DNA of 64,000 bases, taken from Haloquadratum walsbyi J07HQW2. Lineage in GTDB: Archaea; Halobacteriota; Halobacteria; Halobacteriales; Haloferacaceae. The number at the start of each line of letters is the position of its first letter. The first letter of the stretch is position 1. Positions 1-9,383 of the stretch are shown here, in pieces. Both the position numbers and the translations under genes were made by a program. The DNA lies in the NCBI RefSeq assembly GCF_000415985.1, contig NZ_KE356561.1, forward strand, positions 1,337,415 through 1,401,414, read 5' to 3'. Under the pieces are notes generated by a model that worked only from the letters and a program-made list of their open reading frames with translations, searched no databases and was not told the DNA's origin.

Positions 1-530
1 CATGGTGAGAATCCGTGTGCATGTGCATGCAGGGTTCGCGGGCTGTGGCGGGTAGGTAGTGGGACAGGACTGCTGGCGATGGGAGTGCCAAGCCCAGCCC
101 AGCCCCGCCCCCGGTACTCCTCTCGTATCTTCCGTCGGATATGGGCTTCCAGAGTTAGGTTTGCCTCGGGAAGTCCAGCAAACTTCGACAGACTTGGAGT
201 TACTGTCTTGGACTTGCCAGCAGTCTGGCACTGCACTGTATCGGGTCAGTCTCGGAACCGACCCGACCCGACCCGACTGGTCACCAGACTGGGTTCGATT
301 ACTGCTTGGTTGCTTGGCTTGGGGCGGGCTGACCGCCATCGTAGGACTACGGCAAAATCGTTCTGTTCTCGCCTGTTTCCTATATACTTTGAGGGTCGCC
401 CACGAATTAACACTACTGATTAGAAATCTTAGAGTGGTCATCGAAGTTGGATTTGGATAGTCGCCCGGTTGTCGGATTCATCCTATCCTGTCCTGCGGCT
501 CAAGCCGCAGGGATTCTCCTCGAATATCTA
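1..530 (+). mobile_element. Decayed IS200/IS605-family element, right-end relic
   Basis: This G+C-rich stretch has no convincing gene. Its right edge, about 467-525, carries a perfect hairpin (CCTGCGGCT, loop CAA, then GCCGCAGG) followed by GATTCTCCTC. The same layout, a GTCGGATT(C/T)ATCC block then a G+C hairpin then TTCTCCTC, recurs at about 25710-25765 and partly at 27880. This is the form of IS200/IS605 (IS1341-type) right ends in haloarchaea. No TnpA or TnpB motifs are visible upstream, so the body is either too decayed to recognise or starts left of the window. Identification as an IS605 end rests on recall of the family; the shared end sequence is seen directly. Confidence 0.35.
258..278. 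repeat. Pentanucleotide repeat (CCGAC-type)
   Basis: About four tandem copies of a CCGAC/ACCCG pentamer lie inside the G+C-rich segment at the left edge. There is no associated gene. Confidence 0.7.
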
Positions 531-586
531 TAATACGTTATTTCGTCAAATGATACCGTGTCAATCGATATCAAAAGGATTCAAAA

Positions 587-817
587 TTAGTTGTTATCAG
601 GTGAGATCATGACGAGGTTCGATTTATCAACAAGATTATTTAATCGATTTGTTGATTGTGTGTCAAACTGCCGCTGACAGCGTTGTGTCCATGGTGTATC
701 TGTTGTTAGACCTTCTGTAAGCGATTGAGGATATGATGCAGATGTTGAAGTCTCAGCAGTAGTGTATGTTGATGATTCAGCTTGATTCTGTGTTGTCGTG
801 CGTGGATTCGTGCTCAT
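587..817 (-). CDS. Hypothetical Ser/Thr-rich small protein
   Basis: An open frame of 76 residues, unusually rich in Ser, Thr and Gln (N-terminal half about 45% S/T), with no signal peptide, membrane segment or recognisable domain. It lies alone between an IS relic and the 3' end of the deoxyhypusine synthase gene. No clear TATA box is seen at leaderless distance. It may be a real lineage-specific gene, a remnant, or chance; I do not recognise it. Confidence 0.22.
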   Translation of the reverse strand: MSTNPRTTTQNQAESSTYTTAETSTSASYPQSLTEGLTTDTPWTQRCQRQFDTQSTNRLNNLVDKSNLVMISPDNN

Positions 818-1022
818 GAGTTAAATTGAATTTGAGTTGGTTTTTGATTGTGTGATATGATGCGACGCAACATCATGGCATACGACATCGGTGAAAGATA
901 GCTGCATGGTGATGCATGCTACGGAAAATAGATTATAACGGCACGCGTACGATACTCATATTCAATAATATTACAGGGTGTGTAATAAACCTTAATGATT
1001 TATTGTGTAATGCATCATTGTA

Positions 1023-2165
1023 TCATGCATCATGGTGAAACTCATCACTGCGTTCACGAGCGGCAGCAACAAGTAATGGAAGTGTAATTGTTGCATCTCC
1101 CAGTACCGTAGCGTTTGCCGCTGACCGTTCTAATTTCCCCCAAGATCGTGCCTCATCTAGTGTCGCTCCTGAGAGTCCACCAGTCGCATCCGAATCCATT
1201 GTCAACTGCACGCCATACTCATATGCACCAGGAATCGTGAGCATCGTCTGAAGAACGTAGTTCTTTGGCACACCCCCACCGACAACGACAGCACCAGCAT
1301 GCTCAGCGTCAAATGCACGGTCAGAAAGATGTGTCATATCACCAAGTGCGTCAAGACCAAATGATGAGGTCTGTGAGTATACCCATGCTTGGATTCCCAA
1401 AACTGAGTCCTGAATTGCAGGGCAATATATGGGAACATCATGATTGTATGCTGCCGCAGCAATGCCTGGATCCTCATCGATATCTTTTTGCGTATTTTCC
1501 TCAGCGTTTGCCCGTCCAAGTTCAGCGGTAAATTCTTGAATCGAGATTTGACGTTCTACAGCGGGGAAGACATTCTCTCGGAGATGTGTTTCTAAAAGCG
1601 CGAAGTGTTCCTGTGGAAGGTATACATTATAGATTCGATCAACACCTTCCTCGCGCAACTTTTCATCATGTGCACGTGTTCCATCATGAGAATGTGTCTG
1701 ATCCGAGCTATCTTTATTTTCATAATCTGAATCAGCATCAGATGACGAGTGAACCTGTCCGTGGTGATGTTTTCCACCAACGGCTTCAATCGCATCGTGT
1801 GTGAGATTTGCCCCTGTTGTGACAAGGGCGTCAATATGTCCATCGCGAATGAGATCGGTGACAATCTGTCTCATTCCAGCCGGAACCATCGCCCCAGCGA
1901 GCCCAAAGAAAATATCAATGTCATCGCGAGCAAGCATTTGCGCATAAATATCAACTGCATTATCCATCGAAGCCGCACCAATCCCCGCATGTCCATACTC
2001 GCTTGCGAGCTCCTCAGCCGACATTCCCGATTTTACCTGTGCATGTCGAATCGGATCTGGCTCAAATTCATCACGAGTATGTGTTGGTTCCTCTGTGTTG
2101 TCAGTATCTGATTTATTCTGCTCTGTGACATCGTCTGTTGACTGGTCGTCATGTGAATCACTCAT
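1023..2165 (-). CDS. dys: Deoxyhypusine synthase
   Basis: Transfers the aminobutyl group of a polyamine (agmatine or spermidine in archaea) to one lysine of translation factor aIF5A, the first step of hypusine formation, using NAD. The 380 residues contain the NAD/substrate region GLAGAMVPAGMRQI near residue 85, the TGANLTHD block, the VVVGGGVPKN block, and the catalytic-lysine motif SWGKL with Lys at about residue 344. There is an acidic Ser/Thr/Asp N-terminal extension of about 40 residues and a His/Asp/Ser-rich insertion near residues 133-170. Both look like salt-adapted additions. Its neighbour downstream is the NIF3-like gene on the opposite side of a short gap. Function is secure from motifs; substrate preference cannot be told. 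Confidence 0.93.
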   Translation of the reverse strand: MSDSHDDQSTDDVTEQNKSDTDNTEEPTHTRDEFEPDPIRHAQVKSGMSAEELASEYGHAGIGAASMDNAVDIYAQMLARDDIDIFFGLAGAMVPAGMRQIVTDLIRDGHIDALVTTGANLTHDAIEAVGGKHHHGQVHSSSDADSDYENKDSSDQTHSHDGTRAHDEKLREEGVDRIYNVYLPQEHFALLETHLRENVFPAVERQISIQEFTAELGRANAEENTQKDIDEDPGIAAAAYNHDVPIYCPAIQDSVLGIQAWVYSQTSSFGLDALGDMTHLSDRAFDAEHAGAVVVGGGVPKNYVLQTMLTIPGAYEYGVQLTMDSDATGGLSGATLDEARSWGKLERSAANATVLGDATITLPLLVAAARERSDEFHHDA

Positions 2166-2225
2166 ATTCTCAAATGAACGACCTGAGTGGTTAGCTTCGG
2201 CGGTTCAAATCCGGTGAGATAACCG

Positions 2226-3044
2226 TTACAATCCGGTTGGATGGCTAATAAACGTCGTCTCGACTCCCCATGATTCAATCATTTCAGCAACACGCTTGAC
2301 ACCGAATGTTTCGGTTGCGTAGTGTCCGGCAAGGAATACTGTAATATCTAATTCCCGAGCTTCATGATATATTTGCTGTTTTCCTTCACCCGTAATGAAC
2401 GCATCCACATCAGCTGTCGCCGCCTCATCAAGCCAGTCGGCTCCAGAACCAGTAACAATTGCAACACTTTCAATTAGATCAGGACCAAACGGAAGTATCT
2501 GTACTGATTGATTGTCTAGTTGAAGACTCTCAAGTCGCTGCTGTACTGTTTCAACATTCACTGGATCCTCAAAGTGACCCTGGCACCCAATTGTCACCGA
2601 ATTAAGCTCTCCAAAAGGTGTTTGTGAATCAGGATTCAGGTTAATGTAGTCGGCAAGACCGACTGCATTTCCGAGTTGATGATGCCCATCAAGTGGAAGA
2701 TGTGAGACATATAAATCAATGTCAGCGCTCATAAGTGACGCAATCTGTGCATACTCACGTCCTGTTATGCGGTCTATCCCACCCCAGCTGATTCCGTGGT
2801 GAGTGATGAGCAGATCAACTCCACGTTCAATGGCAGTATCAATGGTTGCCATCGCAGCATCAACAGCAACGGCAACTGTATCAACCTTGTTTTCAGTGGT
2901 ACCAACTTGTAGTCCATTCATACTGGCATCAACATTGGCGTACACTGCTGTATCAAGGCGATCATCTAGACGGGTGATGAGTGTTTCTTCATCCATGTCT
3001 GATTGTTCAATGAGCTCTAGTATTGTATATTTGGACATGCTCAA
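2226..3044 (-). CDS. NIF3-family dinuclear metal-centre protein
   Basis: 272 residues of the NIF3/YbgI family, often labelled GTP cyclohydrolase 1 type 2 homologue. The diagnostic ligands are visible: a double His in LLITHHGISWGG (His82-His83) and the C-terminal GHYATETFGV block, which together bind two metal ions on the inside of a hexameric ring. The middle of the family fold, with VSHLPLDGHHQLGN carrying another His, is intact. The biochemical role of the family is unsettled; cyclohydrolase activity has been proposed for some members. Translation may start at the first or third codon, as both are Met. Confidence 0.88.
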   Translation of the reverse strand: MSMSKYTILELIEQSDMDEETLITRLDDRLDTAVYANVDASMNGLQVGTTENKVDTVAVAVDAAMATIDTAIERGVDLLITHHGISWGGIDRITGREYAQIASLMSADIDLYVSHLPLDGHHQLGNAVGLADYINLNPDSQTPFGELNSVTIGCQGHFEDPVNVETVQQRLESLQLDNQSVQILPFGPDLIESVAIVTGSGADWLDEAATADVDAFITGEGKQQIYHEARELDITVFLAGHYATETFGVKRVAEMIESWGVETTFISHPTGL

Positions 3045-3206
3045 GCTACCTATGTGACCGGATAATATCCGACATGGACTTCTGGATTAAGTGCTAGCAG
3101 ATTAAGCGAATAGTATTTATTCCGTATTCAACCGTGGCTTTCCATCTTACATACTGTATAACTCTATCGTGGGCTGCATTGATACTGTGCTGACATATCT
3201 CATCAA

Positions 3207-4883
3207 CTATCCAATAAATGGTGGTGTGGCTGTTGGAAGTGAAACAAGCCAGAGGCTGACGATTGTGTATCCCATCATGACGAAGATGAAGGGATACTGA
3301 CTGCGGATTGCTTGTAATCGACTTGGAAAGAGTTGATACGCTGTTGAATGTGCAACCCAGATTGCAACAAGATGTCCGGCAAGGATAAATACAATATTGA
3401 TAGCCGAAATCCAGGCTGGCAGCGTCAATATTGCTGGATTTGACGGTGGTGAAAATGGTGAAATGACAGCACCAAACAACGATGGTGATAGTGACAAAAG
3501 AAACCCAACATAGTGTGCAAGGTGATAGCCAACAGCGATAGCGATAAGTGATGGAGCGAATGCAACAGTGAGATCAGTAGCCGACCACGTTGTGAGTAAC
3601 CGATCCGCTGCAATGCGACCAGCAAACAAAAATGCAGCATAGAACAATATAAATCCACCAATAAAGAGACAAAGATACGTAATCACCGACGGGATACCAC
3701 TTGCGACAATAGCTCGAATCACCGCACCACCTTGTGTTGTTGTTACAAACCCACTGAATGTGAGCTCCCACACAAGCATCACAGCAACCGCGATATCCGA
3801 GCGATCTTCGATAAGTGGTGAGATTTGATCTGTCGAGGATTCACTCAATGATGGTACTGCATCGTTATCTCTTGATTGCGATTGTGACTGCGGGTGCGCT
3901 GTTGTTTCAATCGAACCCAGTTGGTTCTCTCCACCGTCGGTGGTAGCATTTGATGATAGTGATTGAGCGTTCTTTGTAGCTGTTGGGTCAATTCGGCTGT
4001 TTCCGATAAGAGTCATCGCAGGAATGCTGATTTGAACCTGTCCATTGCTCCAGTTGAAAGGTGCCGCCTGTGAATAGAATCTGAAGAACACCGACACAGG
4101 ATCGATATTCCGGAACCATGCCTCCCGAAAGATGATAGCACCAATGATGCTCACAATAAGATATCCACCGATAACAAGTGCTAGCAACGTTGGACGGGTG
4201 GTAATGGCAGTTGTTGTTTCAATCCAGATTAATATAAAAAGTCCAAATAGCGCCGGCCATCGATCAAACTGAGAGGGATATGAGACTGAACTAACAGTGG
4301 TTGGAATCACTGTAGCAATACTATGTGCTGGATTAAGTATCATCCAGACGTTTCCAAATACGTATGATGTGATCGTAATTCCTGCACGAAACCCAGCGAA
4401 AATAATAATAATAGCGACATTCACCGTCGGAATCTGTGGTCCAGTCAGCCCACGGATAATGATAATTGCCGCAAGAGAAACACCAATAACCGCTCCAAAT
4501 CGGCGTCCCCAATCATAGACAGGGCGCCATACTGAGAACGTGCTATTCCATGTATGGATTCGATTAAGTAACCGTCTGTCTGTAATAAATCCAGCAAGAA
4601 GCGCAGATGCACCAATCGCAGCCCCACCAGTGGCAACATATAGCCACCGCGGGATCGAGAGTGCATTTTCCGATGCCTCCGATAGTCCGACTGCTGCATT
4701 ACTTGCTGCTACCTCCCCAGTGAATATACCGATAACTGAGAGTATAAGTATGAAACTAACAATGAGACAGGCTCGCGAACGTGCGAATACAGACCGTTTA
4801 ACTGCGAATATATCGCTATACTGTTTCCATGCCATTCTATCGGTTTTACTCGTGGGACCTGGACTAATGCCAGATTGACGCAT
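3207..4883 (-). CDS. Polytopic membrane protein, possible metal-handling partner
   Basis: A membrane protein of about 558 residues with roughly twelve hydrophobic helices in two halves, separated by a Ser/Thr/Asp-rich cytoplasmic-type linker around the middle. Conserved-looking features include NPAHS in the first half and histidines placed in or next to helices in the second half (GYHLAHY, GHLVAIWVAH). The frame stays open upstream to 5072, overlapping the zinc-finger gene. I chose Met at 4883 because the upstream stretch is polar and low in hydrophobic residues, but 5063 or 4835 are possible. It ends a run of three same-strand genes with almost no spacing: Tat lipoprotein, C2H2 protein, then this. 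It resembles a family sometimes labelled fenitrothion hydrolase, a name I consider unsupported. Transport of a metal is inference. Confidence 0.6.
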   Translation of the reverse strand: MRQSGISPGPTSKTDRMAWKQYSDIFAVKRSVFARSRACLIVSFILILSVIGIFTGEVAASNAAVGLSEASENALSIPRWLYVATGGAAIGASALLAGFITDRRLLNRIHTWNSTFSVWRPVYDWGRRFGAVIGVSLAAIIIIRGLTGPQIPTVNVAIIIIFAGFRAGITITSYVFGNVWMILNPAHSIATVIPTTVSSVSYPSQFDRWPALFGLFILIWIETTTAITTRPTLLALVIGGYLIVSIIGAIIFREAWFRNIDPVSVFFRFYSQAAPFNWSNGQVQISIPAMTLIGNSRIDPTATKNAQSLSSNATTDGGENQLGSIETTAHPQSQSQSRDNDAVPSLSESSTDQISPLIEDRSDIAVAVMLVWELTFSGFVTTTQGGAVIRAIVASGIPSVITYLCLFIGGFILFYAAFLFAGRIAADRLLTTWSATDLTVAFAPSLIAIAVGYHLAHYVGFLLSLSPSLFGAVISPFSPPSNPAILTLPAWISAINIVFILAGHLVAIWVAHSTAYQLFPSRLQAIRSQYPFIFVMMGYTIVSLWLVSLPTATPPFIG

Positions 4884-5052
4884 ATTGACTGAGCGACTAT
4901 TGATGTGCATTGACGAACAGTTGCCATTATCTGATGAAGAGCGCTCAAACGTATAGCGGTACCCAGACGGGTTATTGGAAGCGGGTATGCACCAGCCCAC
5001 TACGGTATCTTTCGATGAACATGAATCGGTCCTACCCGTTTGAGCTTGATCA

Positions 5053-5304
5053 TTAGGACGCATAAAGTACATATAAAAACAAAAATCCGAAGTACAACAC
5101 GACTAACACGCCAAGCGCACGGATACGAAATGAACGAATTGCAGCTTCTTCTGTACTATATGCCTCACGATACGCATTTTGTTCGTCTTTCGTCATCACC
5201 GCTGGATGTCGAATGCCACGATGTAGAATATGATTATCCGCTGTATAGAAGTGTCGTCCACAGACATCACAAATATATTTCGAGTCTGGAGCATCCTGTG
5301 ACAT
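5053..5304 (-). CDS. Single C2H2 zinc finger with C-terminal membrane anchor
   Basis: 83 residues. Near the N-terminus is one C2H2 finger with spacing CX2CX12HX4H (Cys12, Cys15, His28, His33). A charged linker follows (residues about 36-60), and one membrane helix (VLVVLYFGFLFLYVLY) lies at the C-terminus. The finger would sit on the cytoplasmic face. The start lies only 2 nt after the stop of the iron-transport-like lipoprotein gene, and the membrane-protein frame follows directly, so the three are probably co-transcribed. A membrane-tethered C2H2 finger in an archaeon could sense or deliver metal or tether a partner; the role is unknown. Confidence 0.75.
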   Translation of the reverse strand: MSQDAPDSKYICDVCGRHFYTADNHILHRGIRHPAVMTKDEQNAYREAYSTEEAAIRSFRIRALGVLVVLYFGFLFLYVLYAS

Positions 5305-5306
5305 AA

Positions 5307-6404
5307 TTACTTTATTTGAAGCGGTAGTGAAACAGGATCCATATTCATAAACGCGGTTTCATATCCATCATGTCGGGCAATCTGTGGTGGTATTGTTGTT
5401 TTGATTTCAAGCATGAGTTCATCTGATAGCTGAGTGAGATTAGGGATTGATGCCCCATAATGATACCCAAGATCCGGATCAAGTGTCCGTGTCAGCGTCT
5501 TTGTAGTAATTGACGCCTCATTTTGTGAGATCGTTGTTTCCAGTTGCATCATTGGAAGTATAATATTATTATATGGAGTCCGAGCAGAGACAATGAGATA
5601 TGGAGTCTCAGTGTCTCTCTCAGATCTTTCTTGAGTCATCACGAACACTTCAAGATGTGCATCATCGGTGACAACGGTTCCTGCATGATGACCCGGAAAC
5701 GCATCGATAGATGGAGCCTGTCCGATCGGGACGCCACTCATTGATACCGGGTCAATTGCGCCAGGTGTTCCTCCATCTTTGGGCTCTTCAATCGATATAT
5801 CGTATAATTTATCAATCGTAAATGTAAATGGAATTATCGCTGTTGTGGCTGATTCGAACGCATCTGCAAATGAACCACTCCGATAAAATGACATCCCGCC
5901 GATACTGATCTGTGCGGTATACTCACCTTCTCCATTTAAACTGTAATTTGACCCATAGTGAAGTCCCATTTGTTGTGAGATCATGGGATATGCAACTTCT
6001 TGAGTGATCAGTTCGCCGTCGCGTCGAACACTGATCGTTACGCCCGAATCGATTGGGAGTGGTTGGTTACTTTTTTTATCCCAAAGGGCAGCCATCAAAT
6101 GGATATCATCATCTGGCTCAACTGGTGTTTTTTGATTTTCTTGACCGGCAAGGGTCCAAAATCGATGTGGATATGAGTACATCAATGCAACACCATAGCG
6201 ACCAGCAGTTGTTTGACCATACATACCCATTCCCTCGGTTATTGCTGGAATGTATACACCATCTGGACGATCCGACGCTAATGGTGGATCTCGCCAAGCT
6301 GACCTCCTCTCAAAACCAATTTGCTGGAGACATCCAGTAGAACCTGCCAATGCCAGCGACGTCACACTTGCGAGTAGACCACGCCGGGTAAATGATGATG
6401 ACAT
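5307..6404 (-). CDS. Tat-exported lipoprotein, iron-transport (Tp34/P19-like, DUF7350) family
   Basis: 365 residues. The N-terminus has a Tat-type signal (FTRRGLL) and a lipobox (AGSTGC), so the mature protein would be lipid-anchored outside the cell. The body has two beta-rich repeats. Met/His blocks GMGMYG, YPHRF, MGLHYGSNY, GHHAG and GYHYGA are spread through it. These recall the periplasmic iron/copper-binding Tp34/P19 proteins that feed high-affinity Fe(II) uptake. It is the first gene of the three-gene unit with the C2H2-anchor protein and the polytopic membrane protein. The family name is from recall; metal identity cannot be read from the sequence. Confidence 0.72.
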   Translation of the reverse strand: MSSSFTRRGLLASVTSLALAGSTGCLQQIGFERRSAWRDPPLASDRPDGVYIPAITEGMGMYGQTTAGRYGVALMYSYPHRFWTLAGQENQKTPVEPDDDIHLMAALWDKKSNQPLPIDSGVTISVRRDGELITQEVAYPMISQQMGLHYGSNYSLNGEGEYTAQISIGGMSFYRSGSFADAFESATTAIIPFTFTIDKLYDISIEEPKDGGTPGAIDPVSMSGVPIGQAPSIDAFPGHHAGTVVTDDAHLEVFVMTQERSERDTETPYLIVSARTPYNNIILPMMQLETTISQNEASITTKTLTRTLDPDLGYHYGASIPNLTQLSDELMLEIKTTIPPQIARHDGYETAFMNMDPVSLPLQIK

Positions 6405-6534
6405 TGTCTTATATTTGCAATACTCCGAGGAGCCGAATTATCCTTCCGAAATTTGAGTGTGACCACTACATTTGTCATTCATCGCATATGAAAAAGCGAG
6501 TGTTCTTCTGATGACTGTAGGAGTGCGTTGTAGC

Positions 6535-7404
6535 CTACAAGAATGAGTCAATGTGTTCTGCGACCTCCTCAGGGGTATCGCCAACTGGGACCCCAGCGTC
6601 AGTGAGTGCATTTATTTTTGATTCAGCCGTTCCGGTGCCTGAGCCTGAAACGATTGCTCCTGCATGACCCATTCGTTTTCCTGGCGGCGCAGTCCGTCCA
6701 GCAATGAATCCTGCAACTGGCGTATCCATCTCTTTGGTAATGAACGCGGCAGCTTGTTCTTCATCTTCACCGCCGATTTCACCACACATCACGACAGCTT
6801 CTGTTTGAGGGTCTGATTCAAACGCATCAAGCGTATCAATAAATGATGTACCAACAATCGGGTCACCGCCAATGCCGATTGCCGTTGTCTGTCCTATATT
6901 TCGATCGGTGAGATTTGAGACGACTTGGTAGGTTAATGTTCCTGAACGAGAAACTAATCCGACATTTCCTGGTTCAAATATATTGCCGGGGAGAATGCCG
7001 AGTTTGGCTTCACCAGGGGTGATGATTCCGGGACAGTTCGGTCCAATAAGCTGTGTGTCGACCTCTGCAAGTCGTTTGTTTACCTTCGCCATATCTTGGG
7101 TTGGGATTCCCTCTGTGATAGCAACAACAAGATCAAGATTAGCGTCAAGTGCCTCAAAAATAGCATCACTTGCAAACTTTGGAGGGACAAAGACGACTGC
7201 CGCATCCGCATCCTCAGTCCTAGCAGCCGCATCAACCGTATCGTAAACAGGTACACCGTTGACCTCATCGCCACCTCGACCTGGGACTGCACCAGCAACG
7301 ATGTTTGTTCCGTACGCAATCATTTCATCGGTGTGGAAATTCCCTTCACCGCCGGTTATACCCTGTACAACAACACGTGTCTCATTATCAACAAAAATAC
7401 TCAT
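6535..7404 (-). CDS. sucD: Succinyl-CoA synthetase (ADP-forming) alpha subunit
   Basis: 289 residues, full length. It carries the CoA-binding Rossmann region ([13 protein letters not shown] at residues 12-24), the GPNCPG block, and the phosphohistidine motif [16 protein letters not shown] with His247, the residue phosphorylated during succinyl-CoA to succinate plus ATP in the TCA cycle. The sucC stop and sucD start share one base (TGATG), so the two subunits are translationally coupled. Confidence 0.96.
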   Translation of the reverse strand: MSIFVDNETRVVVQGITGGEGNFHTDEMIAYGTNIVAGAVPGRGGDEVNGVPVYDTVDAAARTEDADAAVVFVPPKFASDAIFEALDANLDLVVAITEGIPTQDMAKVNKRLAEVDTQLIGPNCPGIITPGEAKLGILPGNIFEPGNVGLVSRSGTLTYQVVSNLTDRNIGQTTAIGIGGDPIVGTSFIDTLDAFESDPQTEAVVMCGEIGGEDEEQAAAFITKEMDTPVAGFIAGRTAPPGKRMGHAGAIVSGSGTGTAESKINALTDAGVPVGDTPEEVAEHIDSFL

Positions 7405-8546
7405 CAGTGAATCTCCTGTGCATTCATTACTGCTTGCTCAACCGCATCCGCAAGTGTCGCTTCAACCTCAATATGATCGGTGTTTAGAATCTCCATGCCT
7501 TCCTCAGCGTTTGTTCCAGCGAGTCGAACAACAACGTCTTTTGGAATTGTTTCAAATTTTTCGAGTGCTTCATTAATACCTGTCGCGACTTCATCACCTC
7601 GTGTGATTCCACCAAAAATGTTGAATACAATAGCATCAACATTATTATCGCTAAACACCATATCAAGTGCGTTTGCAACGCGTTCGGCTTTTGCGCCCCC
7701 GCCAATATCAAGAAAGTTCGCTGGAGTTCCACCATAATAATCAACCAAATCTAGCGTCGTCATCACAAGTCCAGCTCCATTCCCAATAATTCCGACATTG
7801 CCATCAAGTCGGACATAGTCAAATCCATACTCGTCTGCTTTTAGTTCAAGATCATCACCAGCAGTGATATCTTCCATATCAGCGAGCTTTGATTGTCGGA
7901 AAAGCGCATCTTCGTCAATATTCATTACCGCGTCAGCCGCAACAACATCCCGATCAGCCGTGATCATGACAGGATTAATCTCAATTTCAGACGCGTCTGC
8001 AGACTCATACTGTGCATACAATATTGAAACGATTTCAGCAACATCTAACGCAACATCATCAGGGACACCAGCATCAAAGACCACACGCCGAGCTTGGTAT
8101 GGGTGGAGACCAAATGCAGGGTCAATATGCTCGCGGGCGATTGCGCTTGGTGTCTCTGTAGCGACTGACTCAATATCTACACCGCCCTTACTCGAAACCA
8201 TCGCAACGGGCTTGCCGCTGCTGCGGTCCATGGTGATGCCAATGTATAATTCATCTTCAAAATCAACGCAAGCTTCAATGAGGACACTATTGACAGTATA
8301 TCCTTTAATTTCCATCCCAAGAATTTCTTTTGTATACGTTTTCGCCTCCTGTCTGTCAGTTGCAAGTTTGATTCCGCCGGCTTTTCCACGACCTCCAACA
8401 TGTACTTGTGCTTTAATTGCGACGGGGTATCCGATATCTTCGGTCGCTGTCAGAGCCTCATCGGGTGACGTTGCACGTCGCGAGTCAGGCACCGGGATTC
8501 CAGCATCAGCAAACAGTTCTTTTGCTTGGTATTCGTGTAAGCGCAT
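7404..8546 (-). CDS. sucC: Succinyl-CoA synthetase (ADP-forming) beta subunit
   Basis: 380 residues with an ATP-grasp domain ([20 protein letters not shown] start, [14 protein letters not shown] nucleotide-binding block, EINPV metal ligand) and the C-terminal CoA-ligase domain ([13 protein letters not shown]). It forms the alpha2beta2 or alpha-beta enzyme with SucD, encoded immediately downstream. A TATA-like element about 29 nt upstream of the ATG indicates a leaderless transcript driving both genes. Confidence 0.96.
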   Translation of the reverse strand: MRLHEYQAKELFADAGIPVPDSRRATSPDEALTATEDIGYPVAIKAQVHVGGRGKAGGIKLATDRQEAKTYTKEILGMEIKGYTVNSVLIEACVDFEDELYIGITMDRSSGKPVAMVSSKGGVDIESVATETPSAIAREHIDPAFGLHPYQARRVVFDAGVPDDVALDVAEIVSILYAQYESADASEIEINPVMITADRDVVAADAVMNIDEDALFRQSKLADMEDITAGDDLELKADEYGFDYVRLDGNVGIIGNGAGLVMTTLDLVDYYGGTPANFLDIGGGAKAERVANALDMVFSDNNVDAIVFNIFGGITRGDEVATGINEALEKFETIPKDVVVRLAGTNAEEGMEILNTDHIEVEATLADAVEQAVMNAQEIH

Positions 8547-8570
8547 CGTCTCCCTGACTGGAGGGAATTG

Positions 8571-8579
8571 GTATAAATC
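8571..8579 (-). promoter_or_regulatory. TATA box of sucCD
   Basis: On the minus strand the sequence reads GGATTTATAC, centred about 29 nt from the A of the sucC ATG. This is the usual haloarchaeal spacing for transcription beginning at the start codon. It is inferred from sequence and spacing only. Confidence 0.55.
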
Positions 8580-8975
8580 CTGTTCATCTCCAATCGGTAT
8601 TAACCAGATATGGTTTCAGACCGGTGATTCAACCACGCATACAGAACTGCCTCCCCCGATTGCTTTGGTTGGATAATCGGGTAATAGCGTGAAGGGCTGT
8701 TCGAATCACGAACCAGTTTCATCCCGCTCTTAGTAGATTCATATTCAACTCTCACACCATATCAAATGCTTCGTTGTAAGTAGCCAGGACCTGTTGGATT
8801 AACTCAAATATTCCGGAACTAAGGGAGTAATTCTTCATTCCAATACACAGTTTGGAGACAGAACTGCTATTCTTGAGCTCCACCACAACTATCATCGACA
8901 CAAGTGATCCGAACTGACTCATGCAACTAGATTGTGTTTGCCCGGCATGCTGTTATTGGGCGGCAAGAATAGTGC
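8580..8975. other. Gene-free stretch
   Basis: About 400 bases between sucC and the RNR remnant. I see no open frame with protein-like composition, no tRNA and no strong hairpin. Confidence 0.5.
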
Positions 8976-9383
8976 ATGAACAGAGCCGAGGTTGATGCAG
9001 ACGACTTAGAGTTACTAATCAAACGCACCACTGGTGACACAATTGAAGAGCGATTAAGACATAACGCATATTACAATATCCTCCCAGCATGGTACCCCTG
9101 GCAGGACGCCGAAAGTGACCCTGCTGAGAGTCAAAAATAAATATTTGAGTGCGTCGTATAGAACGTCGCAAATGATAGCGTATCAACGACCCGCGACGGA
9201 TCACTGCCATCTACAAACAATGAGAGTAATGATACTAATGATATATATACTCTTGTGGCTGCCGGTAAGAGTTCTGAGTGTCCTAAATGCGGGCGTATGT
9301 CATTATACTACTCTGAGGGATGTAAGACGTATGAGTCACGTGGGTATGTTCTGAGTGTTGAACTCGATTGCAACTCACGATAA
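8976..9383 (+). pseudogene. Remnant of adenosylcobalamin-dependent ribonucleotide reductase
   Basis: One reading frame of 136 codons, broken by two internal stops (9138-9140 and near 9159), holds both termini of the B12-dependent class II ribonucleotide reductase of haloarchaea. The N-terminal part reads MNRAEVDADDLELLIKRTTG and continues through IEERLRHNAYYNILPAWY. The C-terminal part contains the zinc-ribbon-like tail CPKCGRMSLYYSEGCKTYES; the normal last Cys pair is changed to Tyr/Arg. About 900 central residues, including all catalytic ones, are missing. Because both ends stay in the same frame, a single large in-frame deletion followed by point decay is the simplest history. It cannot be functional. 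The family assignment comes from recall of haloarchaeal RNR termini. Confidence 0.7.

Noticed and set aside
59-460. 133- and 114-codon plus frames at the left edge
   Set aside because: Two overlapping frames of equal quality, Trp/Pro/Arg-rich and not acidic, in a G+C-rich relic; no family seen.
2203-2213. GGTTCAAATCC resembling a tRNA T-loop upstream of dys
   Set aside because: The flanking bases do not make a 5-bp T-stem and no anticodon or acceptor arms are present.
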